In this document: positions 1 to 7,652 of the stretch, piece by piece | How the letters are laid out: the number at the start of each line of letters is the position of its first letter | Numbering within the stretch: the stretch's first letter is position 1 | Assembly (NCBI GenBank): GCA_044354975.1 | Contig: JBIKZA010000048.1 | Span: 1 to 20,266 of the forward strand | DNA: 20,266 bases | Reading direction: 5' to 3' | From: CAIZGX01 sp044354975 | Lineage (GTDB): Bacteria; Bacteroidota; Bacteroidia; Flavobacteriales_D; Sanyastnellaceae | Made by a program: the position numbers and the translations under genes | Notes under the pieces: generated by a model | The model's input: only the letters and a program-made list of their open reading frames with translations | Databases searched by the model: none | What the model was told of the DNA's origin: nothing

Positions 1-385
1 TTCCGTCCCAATCGAACATAGACAAACGCTCTTTTACATTGTTCCCTTGGGTGTAATTATACACCACATAAACTTTCGGAGTATTCAAAAAATCTGGATG
101 CAAAGCCATACCTAACATTCCCGGCTCACTTCCACCACTGTATGGAATTAAATAAGTTTTATCTAGGATTGAAGTATACGTTCCGGTTGAAGGATCAATG
201 CGCAATACCTTTCCTACACGGGTGGTACACCAGATAAAATCATCGGGTCCCCAAACCATTTCCCAAGGAAGGCTTAATCCTGTTACGAGGTCACTTTCAG
301 TAAGTGTGGTATTTCCAACCTGCCAAGTTTGAGCATTCATTTGAATGGCGCAAATAAGAGAGAAGAACAATGCTATTTTTTTCAT
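1..385 (-). CDS. PQQ-dependent sugar dehydrogenase-like secreted protein (5' part only)
   Basis: This reading frame is open from an ATG at 385 down to base 1, giving the first 128 residues; the C-terminal part lies outside the window. Residues 1-19 (MKKIALFFSLICAIQMNAQ) form a Sec signal peptide. The mature part shows the opening of the glucose/sorbosone dehydrogenase (six-bladed beta-propeller) family: a 'GLSLPWEMVWGPD' blade start, 'RVGKVLRID', and then 'GGSEPGMLGMALHPDF' followed by 'VYVVYNY', matching the family pattern G(L/M)LG(L/M)A.HPDF..VY. Family members oxidise sugars or act as extracellular propeller domains. The substrate, PQQ-binding residues and any C-terminal sorting domain cannot be judged here. 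The gene starts 17 bases after the PorP-like gene and is probably the last visible member of the minus-strand operon. Confidence 0.8.
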   Translation of the reverse strand, partial: MKKIALFFSLICAIQMNAQTWQVGNTTLTESDLVTGLSLPWEMVWGPDDFIWCTTRVGKVLRIDPSTGTYTSILDKTYLIPYSGGSEPGMLGMALHPDFLNTPKVYVVYNYTQGNNVKERLSMFDWDG

Positions 386-402
386 AGCCACGAATATAAT
401 AA

Positions 403-1380
403 CTACAACGTTAAAAGTCCGCGTTTTTGCGTCAATGTTTTCTGACGAAATCCGCGCGGTGCTTTTATGGTGTAGCCCAACGTGAATTCATGTGAGCTAA
501 ATCCAAGCGCTTTCGACACGCCTGCATTCATTTCATACGAATACCACAGCGAGTATCCTTCGAACTTCCATCCGAACATAGCAGCCCATGCAGCTTTCGG
601 ACGATAAGTTAAACCGAAACACAATTCGCGATTGTAATTCAGCATGGCGTTCAAATCCACTTGAAGAGGAGTCACCTCAGTGAATCTGGAGAAGATGCTT
701 GTTGAAAGTCCCAAATCTTTTGTCAAGCTAAACTCATAAGAGCCCATCAATTGGTAATGTCGAATCACCCGCTCATTGATGTTGCCACTTCCAAAATTTA
801 ATTTAGGTTGAAGCATGTACGGAACGCTTACCCCGAAAAAATAATTCTGCCCGTAGAGCATCATTCCGGCATTCGCATTCAATGAAAAGGAAGACTGCTT
901 CACTCCTCCGCCCAAGGCAAGATCATTCGGATCTTGCACAACAGCGTTGCTCAAATCGAAAACATATTGTGTCCCTATACCGCTGATTCCAAAAGCAAGT
1001 GACTGCTTGCGATTGATCGCAATGTGTGAGGCTCCACTAAATTCGAATGACGTGGTTGAGTAAGCACCCGTCTTATCTTGAAACAAAACACTTCCAATTG
1101 CGAATCCGTTTGGTAGTTGCTTGTTCGCTGTTAAGAAAAAAGTCTTCGGATGCGTATTTGTTCCGTTCCACTGCGAGCGGTAAGTTGTGTAGAGCGGAAT
1201 GTCTCTGTTCACTCCCGCTGCTGCGGGGTTCACCGCGTAAGGATTAACCATGAATAATGTGCGACGAGGATATTGTTGTGCTTGAGATGTAAATGCACAA
1301 AGCAAGATGCCAAAGGCAAGATACTTCGTAAGATTCTTCGAAAGATGCTGCGCAAGTATATCTAGCTTGAGGTTATTCAT
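403..1380 (-). CDS. PorP/SprF family type IX secretion system outer-membrane protein
   Basis: The product is 325 residues, the usual size for this family. A signal peptide (about residues 1-35, hydrophobic core YLAFGILLCAFTSQAQ) is followed by the family signature near the mature start: 'FMVNPYAVNPAAAG' at 43-56, then 'YRSQWNG' at 67-73. The rest alternates short aromatic/glycine-rich beta strands typical of an outer-membrane barrel (for example 'LAFGISGIGTQYVFD', 'CFGLTYRPKAAWAAMFGWKF'). Known members (SprF, PorP) help type IX secretion or surface attachment of specific large proteins. Its ATG overlaps the end of the SprB-repeat gene by 8 bases (ATGAATAA), which suggests translational coupling and that this barrel is the dedicated partner of that protein. 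Many paralogues occur per genome, so a precise symbol cannot be given. Confidence 0.9.
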   Translation of the reverse strand: MNNLKLDILAQHLSKNLTKYLAFGILLCAFTSQAQQYPRRTLFMVNPYAVNPAAAGVNRDIPLYTTYRSQWNGTNTHPKTFFLTANKQLPNGFAIGSVLFQDKTGAYSTTSFEFSGASHIAINRKQSLAFGISGIGTQYVFDLSNAVVQDPNDLALGGGVKQSSFSLNANAGMMLYGQNYFFGVSVPYMLQPKLNFGSGNINERVIRHYQLMGSYEFSLTKDLGLSTSIFSRFTEVTPLQVDLNAMLNYNRELCFGLTYRPKAAWAAMFGWKFEGYSLWYSYEMNAGVSKALGFSSHEFTLGYTIKAPRGFRQKTLTQKRGLLTL

Positions 1381-3514
1381 ACTTGATGGATACTACTCCG
1401 GTTAAGGGTTCTTTGCTCTTGTCATAACTCACCACGTAATAATAATCGGCTGGCGGAAGCGGTTCGTTGTTTAATGTTCCTCTCCACGGATTCGAATAGC
1501 CATTCGATTCAAAAACAACTTGTCCATATCTATTCACCACTTGAACACGAGCGTCCGCAAATCCCTCCAATCCACCAATTACCCAAGTGTCATTCGAACC
1601 ATCTCCATTCGGTGTAATAGCATTCGCAATGAAAATACATCCGTCTTTTAGAGGAACGAAAACACTTCTTTTATAAATACAATTGTTCACATCGGTTACT
1701 TCGACACGGTAATTTCTGTTCCCAACAAGTCCAGTTGCGAGAGGCGTCTGCTGCGCTTGCGCGTCATTCCATAAAAAACTAAAAGGTCCATTTCCACCTT
1801 GAAGAAGAGCTTCAGCGGTACCGTCCAAATTATTAAAGCACGACTCTTCCGTTGATGTGGTATTTAAATTCAAGTTGGAAGGAAATGTAGATTCAACGGT
1901 AATGACTTCATCGATTGAACATCCCGCATCGTCTTCAACATGAATAGAAATTGTTCCTACTCCAAGATTCGCCAATTGATATTCAACTACCGATTGCGGA
2001 AGAACTTCGAAATTTCCATTTCCGATGGTTATGAGCAAAGAACCCGTTCCTCCTGAAAAAACGAGGTTCGCGCTGCCGTCTTCATATTCGTAACACAAAG
2101 GTTCGGTAATCGTGCTTAAAATTTGAAGCGAGTCAGGGTAATTCAATTCGAATGGAAGTTGAAACGAACAACCGTTTCCATCTGAAATAATAAGCGTGTC
2201 TGCTCCTCCGCATAAATTCGATAAACTTCCAGAGGCCAATCCAGAAGCTCCGTTCGAAAGAAGTTCGAGGGTATAATTCCCTACTCCTCCGTTTGAAGAA
2301 TACGAAATTGAACCTGTGCACTGCGTCGCGCAGATAAGATCTGTTTGTTGAGTGAGTAATGCTTGCAGTGCAGTCGGCTCTTCCAACAGAACGCTGCTCG
2401 AGGCCAAACATCCGTTTTCATCAATAACTTGAACATTCAAAATTCCCGCATCTAAATTCATTAAAGTAAATGGAAGGATCGAGTTTGTGGAAAGTTCTGT
2501 TAAAGCACCTGTTCCGCCTGAACCTGAAATTTCAATACTTCCAGAAGCATCTTGAAAACACGTGAGATTATTTCCAATCGACTGAACACTCGGCGGAATA
2601 AATTCTAAAATTGAAAAAGTATTCGTTGTATCTCGACAACCAAAGTTATCGCTTGAATGAATGACAAACGAACCTGCGCTTGGCGCGTTGAAGGAACAAC
2701 TCCCGTCCAGTGAATTTGAAGTTGCGACTAGCGCATTCAGTGAAGTATTCCATAATTCATAGTTCACAGGAACATTTCCACCAGCATTCAAATTAATTTC
2801 TTGAGATTCTGTTGTACATCCAGATTGAGTTACAGTTGCCGTTTGTGCGAAGGGATTCGTGATACATGGATTGTTAAAACATCCTTCAACCACTTCGGTT
2901 TGAAAAGCCGAACCTGCACCGGAATAATTTTCAAAATACTGAACACCCATTTTCACACAAAGGTTTCCACATGTGGTGAACCTTCCAACTAAAATTTTAT
3001 TTCCACTACTCAATAAAACCGAAGGATCATTCGGCATGCGGAAAAACAATGTGTTCGAAAGCGAAAGTGTTGAACTGCCATTGTCCCAATTGTTCAGGGC
3101 GTTTATTTCAGAAGAAACGTTGTAAAGGGAAGAGCTTGTGTTGTTGCATTCGCTTCCAAGAGCAAAACGACTGTCCCATTCCAACGCAGGACTTGCAGCG
3201 TAATCGGTACAATTTATTCCTTGTGAAAAATAACTTCCATTTACATGTTGAAAGAAATCACAGTCGGAAGAAAGCTGAACAGTGAAGTTTGGATCGGCCT
3301 GAAGGCCACCACCAATAGAAGTTAATCTGTAATTCGAATTCGGAAAAGCAACATATACGTCGTAGGTGATATAACCCGTGAGATCTGTTCCTCCAACAAT
3401 TCCGTAATGAGCGGTGTAGTCAGCAACAAGCGAAACCTGCGCCATTGACGCACTCGTCACAAGGGCAAGCACAAAGACTTGTACGACTTGAAATAAAATC
3501 CACCGCCTTTTCAT
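1373..3514 (-). CDS. Secreted SprB-repeat protein with gliding motility-associated (CHU_C, T9SS type B) C-terminal domain
   Basis: The product is 713 residues. Residues 1-25 are a signal peptide ending SASMAQ. The N-terminal 300 residues are Cys- and Ser/Asn-rich with no family I recognise. From about 310 to 625 there are four degenerate SprB-like modules, each starting with a Cys followed by 'DGSA/SGSI'-type turns and 'GGTG' or 'GGNG' and ending in 'V.D..GC': Cys319/'GSGGTG' with 'VQVIDENGC', Cys399 with 'IISDGNGC', Cys474 with 'VEDDAGC', and Cys559 with 'VEVTDVNNC'. The last 85 residues form the CHU_C sorting domain: 'NAITPNGDGSNDTW' at 631-644, 'VVNRYGQVVFES' at 659-670, 'NPWRGTLNNEPLPPADYYYVV' near 675-695. 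The protein is therefore expected to be exported by the T9SS and shown at the surface. It ends overlapping the PorP/SprF-type gene and begins 26 bases after the E1 gene. Confidence 0.92.
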   Translation of the reverse strand: MKRRWILFQVVQVFVLALVTSASMAQVSLVADYTAHYGIVGGTDLTGYITYDVYVAFPNSNYRLTSIGGGLQADPNFTVQLSSDCDFFQHVNGSYFSQGINCTDYAASPALEWDSRFALGSECNNTSSSLYNVSSEINALNNWDNGSSTLSLSNTLFFRMPNDPSVLLSSGNKILVGRFTTCGNLCVKMGVQYFENYSGAGSAFQTEVVEGCFNNPCITNPFAQTATVTQSGCTTESQEINLNAGGNVPVNYELWNTSLNALVATSNSLDGSCSFNAPSAGSFVIHSSDNFGCRDTTNTFSILEFIPPSVQSIGNNLTCFQDASGSIEISGSGGTGALTELSTNSILPFTLMNLDAGILNVQVIDENGCLASSSVLLEEPTALQALLTQQTDLICATQCTGSISYSSNGGVGNYTLELLSNGASGLASGSLSNLCGGADTLIISDGNGCSFQLPFELNYPDSLQILSTITEPLCYEYEDGSANLVFSGGTGSLLITIGNGNFEVLPQSVVEYQLANLGVGTISIHVEDDAGCSIDEVITVESTFPSNLNLNTTSTEESCFNNLDGTAEALLQGGNGPFSFLWNDAQAQQTPLATGLVGNRNYRVEVTDVNNCIYKRSVFVPLKDGCIFIANAITPNGDGSNDTWVIGGLEGFADARVQVVNRYGQVVFESNGYSNPWRGTLNNEPLPPADYYYVVSYDKSKEPLTGVVSIKYE

Positions 3515-3540
3515 TGACGATAAATTTAGAGTAGGAAAAC

Positions 3541-5535
3541 TTAATACGAAAGAACTTTGTCCAATGTTGTTCTCAATCGATTGTTAGCCATGAAATTGAC
3601 CTCCAATCCCGCATTGAATGGAATAGGAGTATCTAAACTTGCGCATCGTGTAACAGGAGCGTCAAGGTATTCAAAGCACTCTTCAGTGATGCGTGAAGCC
3701 AACTCTCCGCCTATTCCGCCTGTTAGAGAATCTTCATGCAACACAACAACGCGTCCTGTTTTCTTAACCGAAGTCATCACTGTTTCGTAATCCAGAGGAG
3801 CAAGAGTGCGCAAATCGATTAGTTCAATGCCTGCATATTTTTCTTCCTTCAACACATCCATTCCCCAGTGAACGCCGAGACCGTAGGTTACCAATGTTAA
3901 TTTCTCTCCGGCTGAAACTATACGTGCCTTTCCGAATGGAAGCGTGTAATATCCTTCTGGAACCTCTTCTTCAATACTTCTATAAAGCATTTTATGTTCG
4001 AAAAATAAAACAGGATTTGGATCTTCAAACGACTGACACAACAATCCTTTCGCGTCGGAAGGAAAAGCGGGATAAGCAATTTTTAAACCTGGAGTATGGA
4101 AGAACCAAGCCTCGTTACTTTGGCTGTGGAACGGTCCTGCTGCCGCGCCACCGCCTGTTGGCATGCGCACGACAACGTCTGCGTTTTCCGCCCAACGGTA
4201 ATGCAGCTTCGCCAAGTTATTTACAATCTGATTGAATCCGCAAGTCACAAAATCTGCGAATTGCATTTCCACCATGGCCTTGTGACCTTTCATGCTTAAT
4301 CCGAGTCCTGCACCCACAATAGCCGATTCGCACAAGGGTGTATTTCGAACGCGGCCTTTTCCAAATTCTTCTAAAAAACCTTCTGTTACTTTAAATACTC
4401 CCCCGTATTCCGCAATGTCTTGTCCCATGAGAACCAATCGATCGTGTTTACGCATGCTCTCGCGCAGTCCGTCTTGAATGGCATCTATGAAACGCATTTT
4501 TTTCTTTGTTGAAGAAGCAGGAATTTCAACATTTGAAAATGGTGCGAACAAATCTTCAAATTCTTCCTCCTCATTCACTTCGATATCTGGTTCTGCGTAT
4601 GCCGCCTTTAAATTCGTGTTGATTTTATTTTTCAACTTTAAATTCATTTCCTCCACATCGGCTTGAGTAATTAATTTCTCTTCCAATAAAAACTGCTCAT
4701 ACATCGCAACGGGATCTTTCTTCGACCACTCGTCTATCATTCCGTCTGGATAATATTTCGTTCCACTCGCCTCTTCGTGTCCACGAACACGGAAAGTCAT
4801 GCACTCTAAAATAATAGGTCGAGGATTCTTGCGAATACTCTCGGCAATCTCTTTCACCGTTGAATAAACTTCAAGAATATTGTTTCCGTCGATTTGAATA
4901 GCGTCTTCTTTCGGCATTCCATATCCGATTGCTTTATCTACAAACTGCTTACATCGAAATTGCTCGCGACTTGGCGTTGACAAACCCCAAGCATTGTTTT
5001 CGATACAGAATATAACAGGCAGGTCCCACACGGTTGCCACATTCAATGCTTCATGGAAATCCCCTTCGCTTGCACCACCGTCGCCGCTGAATACTATTGT
5101 CGCTTTCTCAGACCCTTCCAATTTATTGGCTAATGCAATTCCGTCTGCAATGCCCAATTGTGGGCCTAAGTGAGAAATCATTCCAACAACGTGATGCTTC
5201 TTTGTTCCGAAGTGAAACGAACGATCACGTCCTTTTGTGAATCCGTCTTTCTTTCCTTGAAACTGGAGGAACAATTGTTTTAAATCTAAATTTCTGGAAG
5301 TGAAAATTCCCAAGTTTCTGTGCATGGGTAAAATAAACTCATCTTCTTGCATACCCATTCCAACACCCACAGAAATCGCTTCTTGTCCGTATGAAGAAAA
5401 CCATTTCGATATCATTCCCAAACGCAATTGGCTTAGCATCTTATCCTCGATTAAACGAGGCAATTTAATTGCTTCGTACAATGCCAATAATTCTTCCTTC
5501 GAAATGTTCTTTTTATTGAATTTCATGTTACTCAT
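3541..5535 (-). CDS. Fused alpha/beta E1 subunit of a 2-oxo-acid dehydrogenase complex (thiamine diphosphate dependent)
   Basis: The protein is 664 residues and joins the E1 alpha and beta chains, an arrangement common in Bacteroidota. Alpha part (about 15-310): the ThDP motif runs from 'GDGGASEGDFHEA' at 151-163 to 'ENN' at 179-181, and 'RGHEEASGTKYY' at 251-262 corresponds to the phosphorylation-loop region with its conserved His. An acidic linker ('VNEEEEFEDLF', about 320-330) leads to the beta part (347-664) with 'MGQDIAEYGGVF' at 370-381, 'CESAIVGAGLGL' at 402-413, 'HSQSNEAWF' at 470-478, 'FFEHKMLYR' at 511-519 and 'LHEDS' at 599-603. It decarboxylates a 2-oxo acid and passes the acyl group to the lipoyl E2. 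The HSQS and FFEHKMLYR motifs resemble branched-chain (2-oxoisovalerate) E1, but pyruvate or mixed use is possible. No E2 or E3 gene lies beside it. ATG at 5535 and a second at 5526 are both possible starts; neither has a clear ribosome binding site. Confidence 0.93.
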   Translation of the reverse strand: MSNMKFNKKNISKEELLALYEAIKLPRLIEDKMLSQLRLGMISKWFSSYGQEAISVGVGMGMQEDEFILPMHRNLGIFTSRNLDLKQLFLQFQGKKDGFTKGRDRSFHFGTKKHHVVGMISHLGPQLGIADGIALANKLEGSEKATIVFSGDGGASEGDFHEALNVATVWDLPVIFCIENNAWGLSTPSREQFRCKQFVDKAIGYGMPKEDAIQIDGNNILEVYSTVKEIAESIRKNPRPIILECMTFRVRGHEEASGTKYYPDGMIDEWSKKDPVAMYEQFLLEEKLITQADVEEMNLKLKNKINTNLKAAYAEPDIEVNEEEEFEDLFAPFSNVEIPASSTKKKMRFIDAIQDGLRESMRKHDRLVLMGQDIAEYGGVFKVTEGFLEEFGKGRVRNTPLCESAIVGAGLGLSMKGHKAMVEMQFADFVTCGFNQIVNNLAKLHYRWAENADVVVRMPTGGGAAAGPFHSQSNEAWFFHTPGLKIAYPAFPSDAKGLLCQSFEDPNPVLFFEHKMLYRSIEEEVPEGYYTLPFGKARIVSAGEKLTLVTYGLGVHWGMDVLKEEKYAGIELIDLRTLAPLDYETVMTSVKKTGRVVVLHEDSLTGGIGGELASRITEECFEYLDAPVTRCASLDTPIPFNAGLEVNFMANNRLRTTLDKVLSY

Positions 5536-5628
5536 ATTGAGCCGCTAAAGTAATCCGAATGAGGCAACGATTAAATTTTCTTCACATTTTTTAACATTCT
5601 CTTAGGATTTAAAATTAAATTAGCGCGA

Positions 5629-5636
5629 TATTTTTG
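5629..5636 (+). promoter_or_regulatory. Candidate -7 promoter box (TATTTTTG) for the AT-hook-like gene
   Basis: TATTTTTG matches the Bacteroidota -7 consensus TAnnTTTG exactly and sits 29 bases before the ATG at 5666. No good -33 TTTG is present at the usual distance; the nearest is a TTTA at 5608-5611. The expected start site is near 5642, giving a leader of about 24 AT-rich bases with no Shine-Dalgarno. Confidence 0.45.
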
Positions 5637-5638
5637 CG

Positions 5639-5660
5639 CAAATTTATAAATACAAATTTA
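5639..5660 (-). promoter_or_regulatory. Twin TAAATTTG boxes on the minus strand, candidate promoter of the E1/T9SS operon
   Basis: Read on the minus strand, TAAATTTG occurs twice (5646-5639 and 5660-5653), both exact matches to the Bacteroidota -7 consensus TAnnTTTG and 14 bases apart. They lie 104 and 118 bases upstream of the E1 start, back to back with the plus-strand box at 5629-5636, so transcription of the two divergent units may interfere. On the plus strand the same bases form the AT-rich leader of the AT-hook-like gene. An ATGC-poor region produces such matches easily by chance. Confidence 0.35.
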
Positions 5661-5665
5661 TTTTT

Positions 5666-6043
5666 ATGAAACTGTTAAACGAAATTAAACAAGAGATTGC
5701 TCGTCGTGAGAAAGAACTTAATGCCCTTGTAGACGCAGCTAATATTATTGCTACACTTCAAACTGGAAGAGGGCGCAAAGTTAAAATAACTGCTAGAATA
5801 GCCTCTATTTTAGGCAAAGCTGGAAGTCCAAAATCGACTTCTGCAAAAGACGGTCGTGGTCGTCCAAAAGGTTCTAAGAACAAGCCGGGTGCTAAGAAAA
5901 CCGGTCCGAAAAAAGAGGCAGCTTCAGTTACACCAACTGCAACGACGGTATCCGCGGCTCCAAAAGTTTTGAAAAAGCGCGGAAGAAAGCCTGGTTCTGT
6001 AAAGGCTAAAGTTGCTAAGACTACGAAAGCTGTGAAAGCATAA
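5666..6043 (+). CDS. Small basic AT-hook-like / histone H1-like DNA-binding protein
   Basis: The product is 125 residues. Residues 1-31 are predicted to be an amphipathic helix or short coiled coil (MKLLNEIKQEIARREKELNA...), a possible dimerisation segment. From residue 34 on the chain is Lys/Arg/Ala/Gly/Pro-rich and probably unstructured, with three AT-hook-type cores: 'GRGRKVK' at 34-40, 'GRGRPKGSK' at 63-71 and 'KKRGRKPGS' at 103-111. The tail (112-125) is Lys/Ala-rich like bacterial H1-type proteins. AT-hooks bind the minor groove of AT-rich DNA, so a nucleoid-structuring or global regulatory role is the natural inference; no specific target can be named. It is transcribed divergently from the E1 operon and sits 43 bases before the FAD dehydrogenase gene. 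The ATG at 5666 follows an AT-only leader without a Shine-Dalgarno. Confidence 0.8.
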   Translation: MKLLNEIKQEIARREKELNALVDAANIIATLQTGRGRKVKITARIASILGKAGSPKSTSAKDGRGRPKGSKNKPGAKKTGPKKEAASVTPTATTVSAAPKVLKKRGRKPGSVKAKVAKTTKAVKA

Positions 6044-6086
6044 TAATATTTTTTAATCATCTTTTTTGGTTGAATAGACCAACAGC

Positions 6087-7652
6087 ATGAACACCATTGA
6101 ACTTCAAGTAAGTCCTGCCCAATCGGCCGACTTCAATTATTTAGAGGAGAAAATTCAAATTAATTTGAATTTATCTCCTCTTTCATTTAAATGGCGCATC
6201 GACAAAAAATCTATAGACGCCCGGAAACGCAACGCAATTGTCCTGCTTAGAATTTCGGTCATTGCGGCGAATGAAGAATTCCCAGCTGTTCATCAACGTC
6301 AGTTTCAACATGAAATAAAAGGCTCGGCGATCATTATAGGGGCGGGTCCAGCTGGATTGTTTGCGGCACTGCGACTGCTTGAATTGGGAATTAAGCCCAT
6401 TATTCTGGAGCGCGGAAAAGACGTTCGTGCACGAAGACGCGATCTCGTTGAAATTACACGAAACGGAATAGTTCACGAAGATTCTAATTATTGCTACGGG
6501 GAAGGCGGGGCAGGAACCTATAGCGACGGCAAACTATATACGCGAAGCACCAAAAAAGGAAGCGTGGTACGCATCTTAGAAACGCTGGTTCAATTCGGAG
6601 CGAATGAAAACATTTTAACTGAAAGTCATCCGCATGTGGGTACAAATAAACTTCCTCAAATTATTGCCAACATGCGTGAAAGCATTTTGGCCAATGGTGG
6701 AGAAATTCATTTCGAAGAAAGAGTGGTTGATTTTAATTTGGGAAGCGCTTCTATTCAAGAAGTCAAAACAGCCAAAGGAAATTCCTTTCTAGCAGATTCT
6801 GTTTTATTGGCAACCGGACACAGCGCGCGGGATATCTTCGAACTGCTTCACGCGAAAAACATTGCACTTGAAGCAAAGCCTTTTGCCATAGGTGTTCGAA
6901 TTGAACACGACCAACGAACAATTGATAAACTTCAATACAAGTGCGACGATCGCGGTGAATTTCTTCCTCCTGCTAGTTATTCCATTGTCACACAAGTAAA
7001 CGATCGCGGGGTGTATTCCTTCTGTATGTGTCCCGGAGGAATCGTTGCACCGTGCGCCACTTCGCAGGAAGAAATTGTAACGAACGGATGGTCGCCAAGC
7101 AAGCGTAACAACCCCTGGGCTAACTCAGGTATTGTGGTTGAAGTGAAATTGAGCGACCTCGAAAATTTAAATTACAGCGGGCCTCTTGCTGGAATGCATC
7201 TTCAACAAGCCATTGAAAAGAAAGCCTATGAGTTGGGAGGTTCCAATCAATTCGCTCCCGCGCAACGCGCGACAGATTTTATCTACAATAAGAAAAGCAC
7301 AACACTTCCAGACACTTCCTACAGTCCGGGCATAACATCAACAAACCTGAGAGATTTATTCCCGAAGTTTATTTCGGAATGTTTAATCGGGGCGCTTCAA
7401 CATTTCAATACGAAGATGCCAAATTTCGCGGGACCCAATGCATTGCTGCTTGCACCTGAAACGCGCACATCTTCGCCAGTGAGGATTCCTCGCGACAAAG
7501 AGTTGTTTAATCATCCTGAAATAAAAAATCTATTTCCCTGCGGTGAGGGCGCTGGCTATGCCGGCGGAATTGTTTCTGCTGCAATAGACGGAGAGCGTTG
7601 CGCAGATGCTATTTCATCCTTTATCTCGAAAGGGAAGAGTGAATCAATGTAG
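6087..7652 (+). CDS. FAD-dependent dehydrogenase of the COG2509 type
   Basis: The product is 521 residues, close to the family norm. Residues 1-75 form the small N-terminal domain usual for this group. The FAD-binding Rossmann motif is 'IIIGAGPAG' at 82-90 with the ribose-binding acid in 'IILERG' at 105-110. The family hallmark 'GEGGAGTYSDGKLYTR' spans about 138-153, and 'FAIGVRIEH' and 'FCMCPGG' follow in the middle. The C-terminal FAD segment is 'FPCGEGAGYAGGIVSAAIDG' near 484-503. The reaction and substrate of this widely conserved cytoplasmic family are not established. Its last 32 bases overlap, in antiparallel, the end of the DAO-type oxidoreductase gene. The chosen ATG at 6087 gives the conventional N-terminus; no Shine-Dalgarno is visible. 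Confidence 0.88.
   Translation: MNTIELQVSPAQSADFNYLEEKIQINLNLSPLSFKWRIDKKSIDARKRNAIVLLRISVIAANEEFPAVHQRQFQHEIKGSAIIIGAGPAGLFAALRLLELGIKPIILERGKDVRARRRDLVEITRNGIVHEDSNYCYGEGGAGTYSDGKLYTRSTKKGSVVRILETLVQFGANENILTESHPHVGTNKLPQIIANMRESILANGGEIHFEERVVDFNLGSASIQEVKTAKGNSFLADSVLLATGHSARDIFELLHAKNIALEAKPFAIGVRIEHDQRTIDKLQYKCDDRGEFLPPASYSIVTQVNDRGVYSFCMCPGGIVAPCATSQEEIVTNGWSPSKRNNPWANSGIVVEVKLSDLENLNYSGPLAGMHLQQAIEKKAYELGGSNQFAPAQRATDFIYNKKSTTLPDTSYSPGITSTNLRDLFPKFISECLIGALQHFNTKMPNFAGPNALLLAPETRTSSPVRIPRDKELFNHPEIKNLFPCGEGAGYAGGIVSAAIDGERCADAISSFISKGKSESM

Noticed and set aside
5758..6060. Minus-strand open frame of 100 codons with a hydrophobic N-terminus, antisense to the AT-hook-like gene
   Set aside because: Its composition is the complement of Lys/Ala/Gly/Pro codons on the real strand; the plus-strand frame has clear AT-hook motifs and a promoter box.
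6066..6082. Small hairpin TTGGT-N7-ACCAA just before the COG2509-type gene
   Set aside because: The stem is five bases with a seven-base loop, and the T-run lies before rather than after it on the plus strand; too weak for a terminator or riboswitch.
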